A stretch of 64,000 nt of DNA, from NCBI RefSeq assembly GCF_025989125.1, contig NZ_JAPDNR010000001.1, forward strand, positions 1,036,301 to 1,100,300, written 5' to 3'. The translations under genes were made by a program, and so were the position numbers. This document shows, one piece after another, positions 51,660 through 60,098 of the stretch. Under the pieces are notes generated by a model. That model saw nothing but the letters and a program-made list of their open reading frames with translations. It was not told where the DNA came from and ran no database searches. How positions within the stretch are numbered: the first letter of the stretch is position 1; the number at the start of each line of letters is the position of its first letter. This stretch comes from Chitinophaga nivalis (lineage in GTDB: Bacteria > Bacteroidota > Bacteroidia > Chitinophagales > Chitinophagaceae).

Positions 51660-53705
51660 ATGAATAAACTGATCGGAGAAACAAGCCCTTATTTACTGCA
51701 GCATGCACATAATCCTGTTAACTGGTACCCCTGGGGTGAGGAGGCGCTGCAACGGGCATTGCAGGAAGATAAGCCTATACTGGTCAGCATCGGTTACGCT
51801 GCCTGCCACTGGTGCCATGTAATGGAACGGGAGAGCTTTGAAAACGAAGCTACCGCCGCCATCATGAACGAACATTTCATCAATATCAAGATCGACCGGG
51901 AAGAACGGCCGGATCTGGATCATATTTACATGGATGCCTTACAGGCCATGACGGGCGCCGGCGGATGGCCGCTCAATGTTTTTCTGACGCCGGATAAAAA
52001 GCCTTTTTATGGTGGCACCTATTTCCCACCTACGAAAGCATATAACCGTCCGTCGTGGACAGATGTGCTGCTTTCCCTGGCAGACGCTTTCCATAACAAG
52101 CGCGAAGAAATCAATACCCAGGCAGATAATCTGACACAGCATATTCATCAGTCCAGCCAGTTTGGAATACAGGCAGGTGCTGACTTAAATATTCCCCGGG
52201 AAGAACTGTTTACCAAAGCCCAATGTGATACTATCTGTGAGAATATACTGAAACAGGCAGATACCGTTTGGGGTGGATTCGGCCGTGCGCCCAAGTTTCC
52301 GCAAACATTTACGATTGCTTACCTGTTACGGTATCATCATTTCTATCAGCATCCGGAAGCTTTGCAACAGGCGGTGTTATCCCTGGATAAAATGTTGCAG
52401 GGTGGGTTGTATGACCAGCTGGGCGGAGGTTTCGCCCGGTATTCTACAGATGAGAAATGGCTGGCGCCACATTTTGAGAAGATGCTGTATGATAATGCAC
52501 TGCTCATTGATGTGTTGTGTGATGCCTACCAAATAACCGGTAACAACGTATATGCGCAAACGGTAAAGGATACCCTGACGTTTATTACCCGGGAAATGAC
52601 GTCGCCGGAAGGTGGCTTCTATGCAGCGCTGGATGCAGATTCTGAAGGTGTGGAAGGAAAGTTCTACGTATGGAGCCGGGAAGAAATAGACCAGATATTG
52701 GGAGAACAGGCGCCTGTTTTCTGTGATTTTTATGATGTACAGGAACACGGCAACTGGGAGGAACAAAATATATTGTGGGTACGGCAACCCTTACAGCAAT
52801 TTGCAGTAGCCAAAGGATATGATCCGGCGGAACTGGCTACTACCCTGCAGCAATGCCGGGGGAAACTACTGGCAGTAAGGGAAGGCAGAATCAGACCTGG
52901 TCTGGACGATAAAATTCTGCTGGGATGGAATGCCCTCATGGTACATGCCTGTTGCAAAGCATTTGCGGCATTGGGAGACGAAACCTACCGGGAACTGGCA
53001 GTGCGCAATATGGATTTTTGCCTGGCTGTATTCCGCGAGGATGCCCATGGGCAGGAGTTTTACCATACCTGGAAAAACGGCATCGCCAAGTATCCCGCTT
53101 TCCTGGATGATTATGCCTACTTGATCCGCGCGCTGATTGCCCTGCAGGAAATCACCGGTGATATGACCTATCTGTATAAGGCACACGATATTACGGCGTT
53201 TGTCAATGATTATTTCGGAGACGACAGCGGTCAATATTTTTATTATACCATCGATGGGCAGGATGATGTGATTGTGCGTAAGAAGGAAATTTATGATGGG
53301 GCGGTACCGAGTGGCAATGCCATAATGATCCAAAACCTTTGGTATCTCGCCCTTGTTTTTGATAACAAAGATTGGGCAGATAAGGCGGTGCGTGCTACTT
53401 CCGCGTTGTCGCAAACTGTGGTGCGCTACCCTACTTCTTTTGGCGTGTGGGCGAGCCAGTTATTACAGTTTGTAACGGGTACGGCCGAACTGGCAATAGT
53501 AGGAGCTGATTACCGGGCACGGATGAACGATGCCGGCCAATGGTTTATTCCTTACCGGGTGTTGGTAGGAGCTCCGGCTGATGTGTCTGGTATTCCGTTG
53601 TTGTCACAGCGGGCTACCGGAGAAAGTACCCTGGTATATTTATGTAAAGATTACCATTGTATTAAGCCAGTTAGTTATATAGAAGAAATAATTAATTTAA
53701 TATAA
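51660..53705 (+). CDS. YyaL/SSP411-family thioredoxin-domain protein (DUF255)
   Basis: 681 residues from MNKLIGETSPYLLQHAHNPV; the ATG at 51615 begins upstream sequence unlike the family. The thioredoxin-like domain has CHWCHVMERESF (CxxC), then KIDREERPDLDHIYMDALQA and GAGGWPLNVFLTPDKKPFYG; an all-helical glucosidase-like toroid follows (PKFPQTFTIAYLLRYHH, FARYSTDEKWLAPHFEKMLY). The family is widespread and its activity unknown. An AT-rich gap of 271 bases follows. Confidence 0.93.
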   Translation: MNKLIGETSPYLLQHAHNPVNWYPWGEEALQRALQEDKPILVSIGYAACHWCHVMERESFENEATAAIMNEHFINIKIDREERPDLDHIYMDALQAMTGAGGWPLNVFLTPDKKPFYGGTYFPPTKAYNRPSWTDVLLSLADAFHNKREEINTQADNLTQHIHQSSQFGIQAGADLNIPREELFTKAQCDTICENILKQADTVWGGFGRAPKFPQTFTIAYLLRYHHFYQHPEALQQAVLSLDKMLQGGLYDQLGGGFARYSTDEKWLAPHFEKMLYDNALLIDVLCDAYQITGNNVYAQTVKDTLTFITREMTSPEGGFYAALDADSEGVEGKFYVWSREEIDQILGEQAPVFCDFYDVQEHGNWEEQNILWVRQPLQQFAVAKGYDPAELATTLQQCRGKLLAVREGRIRPGLDDKILLGWNALMVHACCKAFAALGDETYRELAVRNMDFCLAVFREDAHGQEFYHTWKNGIAKYPAFLDDYAYLIRALIALQEITGDMTYLYKAHDITAFVNDYFGDDSGQYFYYTIDGQDDVIVRKKEIYDGAVPSGNAIMIQNLWYLALVFDNKDWADKAVRATSALSQTVVRYPTSFGVWASQLLQFVTGTAELAIVGADYRARMNDAGQWFIPYRVLVGAPADVSGIPLLSQRATGESTLVYLCKDYHCIKPVSYIEEIINLI

Positions 53706-53869
53706 TAATTATGTAAATTGCCTCGTTATTATTACAGGTATTGTTTGTATAAATGTTGGAGTGATTATATAATAAAATGTTAAAAAATACGTTTAAATTA
53801 GTTACCGAAGCGAGTTGAGTACAATTGAAAAAGTTGGATAAAAAGTCACTACGGATTAAAATTAATTAT

Positions 53870-53877
53870 TACATTTG
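53870..53877 (+). promoter_or_regulatory. -7 box upstream of gldK
   Basis: TACATTTG, full match, about 100 bases before the gldK start. No TTG at the usual distance; the rest of 53706-53976 is AT-rich with no gene seen. Confidence 0.45.
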
Positions 53878-53976
53878 CTATCTTTCATATAAACAAAGCG
53901 GGTGAAATTGGAGAATTGTGTTCCCTTGTATACAGGCAAATAACACCAGGCTGGTTCATAGAAAAACGTAATCTGA

Positions 53977-55260
53977 ATGAAAGCTACCCTTATGAAGCTT
54001 AACTATTTAAGAGGTCTGTTGGCAGTTTTACTGGTTTCCCTGCTGGCCAGTTGTGGCGGTAGTAAAGGCCCCAAAAACGCACAAGGGCAATTAATCGGCG
54101 TGAGCCCCAGACCAAAGTATTCTCCCCCGGTCCCCTATGGGATGGTTTATGTACCACCTGGAACCTTTCACATGGGACCCAGTGATGAAGATGTAAACTA
54201 TGCGTACACGGCGCGTAATAAGTCAATTTCCATCTCCGGATTTTACATGGATGCAACGGAAATTACGAATAACGAGTATCGCCAGTTTGTACAGTGGGTA
54301 ACGGATTCCATCGCCCATATTCTGTTGGGTCACGTAAAGCAGGACGACGGACAGGATATCATTGACTGGAAACAGAAAATTACCTGGAAAGATAAAGGTA
54401 CTGTCGAGAAACTGGACGCCATGGTGTATTCCGAGGCTGACCGTTTATACGGCCGTAAAGATATTGACGTGGGTAAACTGATTTATCACCAGGAAACTTT
54501 CAACTGGGATAAAGCCAAGATGAGAGAGAATTTCGGTAAACCACGTTCTACCTTCATCGTGAAAAAAGACGTGCCTATTTATCCCGACACATTGTGCTGG
54601 ATCAGAGACTTCTCTTATGCCTACAATGAACCAATGACCCGTATGTATTTCTGGCATCCTGCCTTTGATAACTATCCGGTAGTAGGCGTTAACTGGCACC
54701 AGGCAACTGCTTTCTGCGAATGGAGGAGTAAGTTCTGGGAAGATTACCGCAACAGTAAAAAACTGTTTACGGAAGATAAATTCCAGCTGCCTTCTGAAGC
54801 CCAGTGGGAATATGCTGCCCGCGGTGGAAGAGAGCAAACACCATACCCTTGGGGTGGTTACTACATCCGTAACAAAAAAGGATGTCTGCTGGCCAACTTC
54901 AAACCAGGACGTGGTAACTATCCGGAAGACGGCGGTTTCTACACAGTACGTGCAGATGCCTACTGGCCTAACGATTACGGCTTGTACAACATGTCCGGTA
55001 ACGTGGCAGAATGGACCGCGGATATCTTCTATGAAAATGCCTACTCCTTTACATCAGATATGAACCCGTATTTAAGAATGGATGTTCCGGATGATGCCCC
55101 GTTGAAAATGAAACGTAAGGCGATCAGAGGTGGTTCCTGGAAAGATGTGGGTTACTTCCTGCAAACCGGCACCAGAACATATGAATACCAGGATAGTTCT
55201 AAATCATACGTTGGATTCAGATGTACCATTGCCCTGAGTAAAAGAAGCAAGCACAGATAA
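53977..55260 (+). CDS. gldK: Gliding/type IX secretion lipoprotein GldK
   Basis: 427 residues, start at ATG 53977 or five codons later. A lipoprotein signal ends in LLASC (Cys about 26). The rest is a formylglycine-enzyme-like (SUMF1) domain: VYVPPGTFHMGPSDEDVNYA, DATEITNNEYRQFVQWV, VVGVNWHQATAFCEWRS, LPSEAQWEYAARGG and GGSWKDVGYFLQTGTRTYE. GldK forms the outer-membrane ring of the T9SS/gliding machine together with GldN. First of four genes. Confidence 0.95.
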   Translation: MKATLMKLNYLRGLLAVLLVSLLASCGGSKGPKNAQGQLIGVSPRPKYSPPVPYGMVYVPPGTFHMGPSDEDVNYAYTARNKSISISGFYMDATEITNNEYRQFVQWVTDSIAHILLGHVKQDDGQDIIDWKQKITWKDKGTVEKLDAMVYSEADRLYGRKDIDVGKLIYHQETFNWDKAKMRENFGKPRSTFIVKKDVPIYPDTLCWIRDFSYAYNEPMTRMYFWHPAFDNYPVVGVNWHQATAFCEWRSKFWEDYRNSKKLFTEDKFQLPSEAQWEYAARGGREQTPYPWGGYYIRNKKGCLLANFKPGRGNYPEDGGFYTVRADAYWPNDYGLYNMSGNVAEWTADIFYENAYSFTSDMNPYLRMDVPDDAPLKMKRKAIRGGSWKDVGYFLQTGTRTYEYQDSSKSYVGFRCTIALSKRSKHR

Positions 55261-55314
55261 AACAAATAAGCATTCAGTAATAGCAGTTTAATATAACCAT
55301 CAAACCTTTATATT

Positions 55315-55401
55315 ATGAACACTATTATCAGCACCTCTGCGAGTAACAACTATTCCATACAGTACTTTAACACTAAACACTTTAACCAGATTAAATTTTA
55401 A
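55315..55401 (+). CDS. Candidate 28-residue peptide between gldK and gldL
   Basis: ATG at 55315 to TAA at 55399-55401: MNTIISTSASNNYSIQYFNT, then KHFNQIKF. It fills most of the 144-base gap and stops 3 bases before the gldL ATG, so a ribosome ending here could pass on to gldL. There is no family. It may be a coupling leader or chance; low confidence. Confidence 0.25.
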   Translation: MNTIISTSASNNYSIQYFNTKHFNQIKF

Positions 55402-55404
55402 CCT

Positions 55405-56145
55405 ATGGCTATGAATCCTAAAAAAGCTCAATGGCTGAACTTTTTCGTATGTATTGCGGCTTCCATTGTAATTATAGGAGCATTATTTAAACTGCAACAC
55501 TGGCCTTTTGCCGATGTCGCACTGATCTTTGGTCTGAGCACCGAAGCCCTGATTTTCTTTGTGTATGCATTCGTTCCGGATTCTTCCGCATCTCAGCCTC
55601 AGGCAGTAGCTATTGCCGGATCCCCTGCTGTTGCCGGTCTGGACAAAATGTTACAGGAAGCAGATATCACGCCTGCCAACCTGCAGCGCCTGAGCGAAAA
55701 CTTCCAGAAATTAGGTACTACTGTTGACAAAATGAGAGACATCAGTGATGTAGTAGCTGCTACCGGCGATTACACACAGAAAACAAGAGAAGCTGCCAGC
55801 GCTATCGGTAACGTAGCTCACGCTTACACTACAGCTGCTGCTGCGGTATCTTCTTTCAGCTCTGCTTCAGAGTCTACCAAAAACTTCCACGAACAAATGC
55901 AGGGTATGACTAAAAACCTGGCTTCCCTGAATGCCGTGTATGAACTGGAACTGCAGGACACTAACAACCACCTGAAAGCTCTGAACAAATTCTACAGCAA
56001 TCTGCAGAACACTGCAGCAGCGATGAGCGGTAGCGTAGAAGATGCGAAGAAAACACAGGAGCAGATTTCCCTGCTGGCTAAAAACCTGAGCAACCTCAAC
56101 ACTATCTATGGTAACATGCTGTCAGCAATGCATGGATCAAAATAA
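55405..56145 (+). CDS. gldL: Gliding/T9SS motor protein GldL
   Basis: 246 residues. Two N-terminal helices (about 12-30 and 37-57) carry the motor residues: Lys29, His32 and Glu47 in FGLSTEALIFFVYAF, the equivalents of the proton-handling residues of Flavobacterium GldL. The rest is cytoplasmic and helical (LSENFQKLGTTVDKMRDISD). GldL with GldM forms the proton-driven motor. Confidence 0.95.
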   Translation: MAMNPKKAQWLNFFVCIAASIVIIGALFKLQHWPFADVALIFGLSTEALIFFVYAFVPDSSASQPQAVAIAGSPAVAGLDKMLQEADITPANLQRLSENFQKLGTTVDKMRDISDVVAATGDYTQKTREAASAIGNVAHAYTTAAAAVSSFSSASESTKNFHEQMQGMTKNLASLNAVYELELQDTNNHLKALNKFYSNLQNTAAAMSGSVEDAKKTQEQISLLAKNLSNLNTIYGNMLSAMHGSK

Positions 56146-56201
56146 GGTACCGCTAATAGTTTTGAGTTAACAAACCATTCAATTAAATCTGAAAACAAAC
56201 T

Positions 56202-57740
56202 ATGGCACTACCTAAAGATCCTAGGCAGAAGATGATCAACTTCATGTACCTGGTCTTGACGGCCATGCTCGCGTTGAACGTCTCTGCTGAAATATTAAAC
56301 GCTTTTTCTATCGTTAATAATTCTATCAATACTTCCAATAATTCCTTAACTGCGAAGAACAACTTCATCTACAGTCAGTTTGAGGCGCAAATGAAAGACA
56401 ATGCTGCCAAGACAGCACCTCTCAAAGCAAAAGCGGAAGAAGTAAAGAAGTTGTCTGCGGACATGTATTCTTACCTCGAATCCCTGAAAGAAACAATCGT
56501 TACTGCCGCCGGTGGTAAAGATGAACACGGGGAAATGAAAGGAAAGGATAACCTGGATGCAGCTACCCGCATCATGGAAAATGAGAAAAAAGGACCAGAC
56601 CTGGAAGCAAGACTCACCAAACTGCGTACGCAGCTGCTTTCTTACGTTGATCCTAAGAAAAAAGACCAGTTCGAAAAAACCCTGCCACTGAAAATTGAAG
56701 TAGGTAAATCAGGTAACGAACATGGTAATCTGAACAAAAGCTGGACTACCTACCACTTCAACATGGTACCTGCTGTAGCAGCAGTAACCATCCTGGGTAA
56801 ATTCCAGAATGATATCAAAAACTCAGAATCTGCTATCATCGATGATCTGTTCCGTCAGATCGATGCAAGCACCTTCAAATTCGATAAAGTAAGACCATTC
56901 ATCTCCCTGAATTCCAAAAACCTGATGGAAGGTCAGACCTTAACCGCACAGATCGCAGTAGGTGCTTACAGCACTACCGTGAATCCTACCATTGTGGTAA
57001 ACGGTCAAACTATTACCGCAACAGAAGGTCTGGGTACTTTTACTGCAGCAGCCAGCGGCATCGGTGAAAAAACCATCTCCGGTACAATTACACTGCCTAG
57101 CCCAACCGGCGGCGCTCCTGAATCCTATCCCTTTACAGAAACTTATAATGTAGGTGCTTCTACCACCTCTATCTCCGCTGATAAAATGAACGTGCTGTAC
57201 ATCGGTCTGCAGAACCCGATCTCGATTTCTGCTGCGGGTGTGCCTGCCGAATCAGTATCCGCTTCCATTAACGGCGGTACCATTTCCAAACGCGGTTCAG
57301 GTGAGTATGTAGTAACTGTAAGCCAGCCAGGTAAAGCTGTTATCAATGTAGTAGCTAACGTGGACGGTAAAGTAAAATCCCTCGGTCAGAAAGAATTCCG
57401 TGTAAAAAGAGTACCGGATCCAGTACTGAAAGTGGGTGTTAATAAAGGCGGCAGCATGAAAGCAGCTGACTTTAAAGTACAGGGCGGTTTACGTGCTGAC
57501 CTGGAAGACTTCGAATTCGAAGGTGTGAAATACGAAGTAATTGGTTACCGCGTGGGTATTCAGGCTAAAGGTCGCGAATACACTGAAGGTGATGCTACCT
57601 CCGCTTATTTCCCTGGTAACGTAGCCGGATCTATCCGCTCTCTGCGCCCAGGTGACGAAGTATATTTTGAAAACGTGAAAGTGAAAGGTCCGGATGGCGT
57701 GGTTCGTCCGATGCCGAGCACTATATTTAAATTAAACTAA
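56202..57740 (+). CDS. gldM: Gliding/T9SS motor protein GldM
   Basis: 512 residues. One N-terminal helix (FMYLVLTAMLALNVSAEILN), then the long periplasmic part of four domains; the coil region is about 60-220. VQGGLRADLEDFEFEGVKYE is typical of the last domain. GldM transmits motor torque across the periplasm to the GldKN ring. It begins 56 bases after gldL. Confidence 0.96.
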   Translation: MALPKDPRQKMINFMYLVLTAMLALNVSAEILNAFSIVNNSINTSNNSLTAKNNFIYSQFEAQMKDNAAKTAPLKAKAEEVKKLSADMYSYLESLKETIVTAAGGKDEHGEMKGKDNLDAATRIMENEKKGPDLEARLTKLRTQLLSYVDPKKKDQFEKTLPLKIEVGKSGNEHGNLNKSWTTYHFNMVPAVAAVTILGKFQNDIKNSESAIIDDLFRQIDASTFKFDKVRPFISLNSKNLMEGQTLTAQIAVGAYSTTVNPTIVVNGQTITATEGLGTFTAAASGIGEKTISGTITLPSPTGGAPESYPFTETYNVGASTTSISADKMNVLYIGLQNPISISAAGVPAESVSASINGGTISKRGSGEYVVTVSQPGKAVINVVANVDGKVKSLGQKEFRVKRVPDPVLKVGVNKGGSMKAADFKVQGGLRADLEDFEFEGVKYEVIGYRVGIQAKGREYTEGDATSAYFPGNVAGSIRSLRPGDEVYFENVKVKGPDGVVRPMPSTIFKLN

Positions 57741-57761
57741 CGGTCAATAAATTACTGAATT

Positions 57762-58790
57762 ATGCGAGCAGTAATATTTAACAGAATTGGTTGGTGCACA
57801 ATGTTGCTGGTAATGCTGGCAACAGCAGCTGAAGCGCAGCGCCGTGGCGGCACTACCCGCCGCAGAACTGCAACGGAAGCAGCTCCCCAGCAGGACCCCA
57901 ACGCCCCGGTTGTAAACCCGGCAACAGGTAATGCTGTTACGCCTCCTCCTGCTATCCCTGCTTCTCAACGCCCAGATGGAATTACCGGAACCGTCGTAGA
58001 CACTCCCCGTAAATCACTGCGTATTGATGGCGTGGTAGAAAGGAACCTCGCAAGAGAACGTGTTCCCATCACCTATGACTACATCCGTGAGGATGATCGT
58101 TTCTGGGAAAAACGTGTATGGCAGGTAATCGACGTAAGGGAAAAAATCAACCTTCCTTTCCAATACAATGTGGAAGATGAGGGTGGTATCAATCAGCTGT
58201 TTATCAATATTCTGCTGACCGCTATCAAGAATAAAGAGATAGAGGCCTTCAACCCTATCGATGACCGCTTCACAACGGTAATGCCTTACTCCGAAATCCA
58301 GAACAGGATCAGTGGTGAAGAAAGAACCGTACGTAGCATCGACCCGGTAACCGGCGAAGAGAAAATGGTAACCACCCGCGACGACTTCGATCCCCGTACC
58401 ATCAAACAGTACAAGATCAAAGAAGTATGGGTATTCGATAAAGAGGCCTCTGCACTGAAAGTGCGTATCCTCGGTATCGCTCCCATGGTATCCCGTATCA
58501 ATGAGGATGGTAGCATTCGTGCCTCTATTCCTTTGTTCTGGGTATACTATCCTGATACACGCGCTATCCTGGCCAAATACGATGTATACAACCAGAATAA
58601 CGACGCTTCCACTATCAGCTGGGAAGACGTTTTCGAAATGCGGTTCTACGGTAGCTACATCGTGAAGGAAAACAATACCTATAACCGGGAGATCAAAGAC
58701 TACATTAAAGATGGCAGAATGCGTCTGATGGAAGGACAAGGCATTAAAGACCGTATCTTTAACAAAGAACAGGATCTCTGGCAATATTAA
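57762..58790 (+). CDS. gldN: Gliding/T9SS protein GldN
   Basis: 342 residues with a signal peptide ending TAAEAQ and an Arg/Thr-rich, then Pro-rich start. ERVPITYDYIREDDRFWEKR, VWQVIDVREKINLPFQYN and FYGSYIVKENNTYNREIKDY are diagnostic. GldN binds GldK at the outer membrane. It ends in a strong terminator 23 bases later. Confidence 0.95.
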   Translation: MRAVIFNRIGWCTMLLVMLATAAEAQRRGGTTRRRTATEAAPQQDPNAPVVNPATGNAVTPPPAIPASQRPDGITGTVVDTPRKSLRIDGVVERNLARERVPITYDYIREDDRFWEKRVWQVIDVREKINLPFQYNVEDEGGINQLFINILLTAIKNKEIEAFNPIDDRFTTVMPYSEIQNRISGEERTVRSIDPVTGEEKMVTTRDDFDPRTIKQYKIKEVWVFDKEASALKVRILGIAPMVSRINEDGSIRASIPLFWVYYPDTRAILAKYDVYNQNNDASTISWEDVFEMRFYGSYIVKENNTYNREIKDYIKDGRMRLMEGQGIKDRIFNKEQDLWQY

Positions 58791-58812
58791 TATTCGTTAT
58801 ATCCAATATTGG

Positions 58813-58869
58813 AATTACGGATTAAAACCTAAAATGCTTAATTTTTAGGTTTTAATCCGTAATTTTTTT
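58813..58869 (+). terminator. Terminator after gldN
   Basis: 22 perfect pairs (58813-58834 with 58843-58864), outer arm AATTACGGATTA as after lysS, then seven T. The Crp gene's ATG follows 7 bases after the T-run. Confidence 0.92.
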
Positions 58870-58876
58870 GTCGTGT

Positions 58877-59449
58877 ATGCTGGAACTGTTACATAAAGCC
58901 GTTGATCAGATTATGCCGCTCCCGGAAGAAGAATGGGGCGCATTTGCCTCCTGCTGGGTACCGGTGACGTATAAACGAAAAGAAATGATGACAGTAGCCG
59001 GCGAAATAGAGCGGTACATTTACTTTGTTACCGCCGGTGTACAACGGGTGTTTAGCTTGGATGGCGATCGCGAATCCACCATCATATTTACCTATACCGG
59101 CTCCTTCTCAGGTGTCATGGATGCCTTCCAGTTGCAACGCCCCTCTCCTTTTTATCTCGAAACCTTAACCGCCAGCACCCTGCTCCGCATGACCTTTGCC
59201 GACTTTAACCGGCTTACCCTGCAATACCCGCTGATAGAACGTTGGGTACGACTGGGTACTGTCGGCGCATTATCTGGTGTATTGGAAAGACATAGAGAAT
59301 TGCTTTGCTTTACCGCAGAACAAAAATTCAAAACCCTGCTTACCCGCAGCCCGCAGGTGCTGCAGCTGATACCTCACAAATACCTGGCTTCCTACCTGGG
59401 TATCGATCCGGCTACTTTCAGTAAACTATTGGGTACGGTAAAACTATAA
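58877..59449 (+). CDS. Crp/Fnr-family transcription regulator
   Basis: 190 residues from MLELLHKAVDQIMPLP; a TTG three codons before is unlikely. An N-terminal cyclic-nucleotide-binding barrel (about 15-120: EIERYIYFVTAGVQRVFSL, STIIFTYTGSFSGVMDAFQ) is followed by the dimer helix and a short HTH with HKYLASYLGIDPATFSKLLG. The ligand motif of Crp is not conserved, so the effector is unknown. No Cys cluster as in Fnr. Target probably the DinB gene next to it or unlinked genes. Confidence 0.88.
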   Translation: MLELLHKAVDQIMPLPEEEWGAFASCWVPVTYKRKEMMTVAGEIERYIYFVTAGVQRVFSLDGDRESTIIFTYTGSFSGVMDAFQLQRPSPFYLETLTASTLLRMTFADFNRLTLQYPLIERWVRLGTVGALSGVLERHRELLCFTAEQKFKTLLTRSPQVLQLIPHKYLASYLGIDPATFSKLLGTVKL

Positions 59450-59489
59450 AATGTTGGGCTGGACCAAGATTTTCTAACCCAGACCCTGG

Positions 59490-59497
59490 TAGCTTTG
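59490..59497 (+). promoter_or_regulatory. -7 box upstream of the DinB gene
   Basis: TAGCTTTG, full match, 19 bases before the ATG. Confidence 0.45.
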
Positions 59498-59516
59498 CAT
59501 TAAATAAGTATTTGAC

Positions 59517-60086
59517 ATGTCGCAGGTTAACACTAAGGAACTGCTGAAACAGCTGTATGATCAGTCTGTACAGATGCAGCAGCAGGCAGCAGGATATTTC
59601 GATGGTAAAACAGCCGCTTTATTGCAGCAGCCCCCTGCTCCGGGAAAATGGAGCGCGCTGCAATGCCTTGAGCACTTAAATAGTTATGGCAGGTATTACC
59701 TGCCGGCGCTCGAGAAAGTGATCACAACAGCAGCCAGTAAAGGAAGCCAACCTGCAACACATTTCAAAAGCAGCTGGCTGGGCGCTTATTTTATCCGGTT
59801 GATGCAACCCAATACAGATCAGACTTTGCGTAGCAAGATGCAATCGCCCCGTGACCATGTGCCACCAGTACAGCTGTCGGCTGACACGGTTATAGCAGAA
59901 TTTATACAGCAACAAACACGCATGCAGGCGTTATTGCAGCGGGCAGCAAAAATAAATATCCGGCAGGCAAAAGTACCCACCTCCATCAGCCGCTTTATTA
60001 AGCTATCGGTGGGTGATACGTTCGGGTTCCTGACGGCACATACCCATCGGCATATGTTGCAGGCAGCAAGAGCGGCGCGTGCATAG
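59517..60086 (+). CDS. DinB-family four-helix bundle protein
   Basis: 189 residues. DinB/YfiT-type metal motif: KWSALQCLEHLNSYGRYYLP near the start and TAHTHRHMLQAARA at the end (His-x3-His). Such proteins bind a metal and act as thiol transferases or are of unknown activity. It is next to the Crp-type gene and converges on uvrC. Confidence 0.88.
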   Translation: MSQVNTKELLKQLYDQSVQMQQQAAGYFDGKTAALLQQPPAPGKWSALQCLEHLNSYGRYYLPALEKVITTAASKGSQPATHFKSSWLGAYFIRLMQPNTDQTLRSKMQSPRDHVPPVQLSADTVIAEFIQQQTRMQALLQRAAKINIRQAKVPTSISRFIKLSVGDTFGFLTAHTHRHMLQAARAARA

Positions 60087-60098
60087 GAACGTATAACC

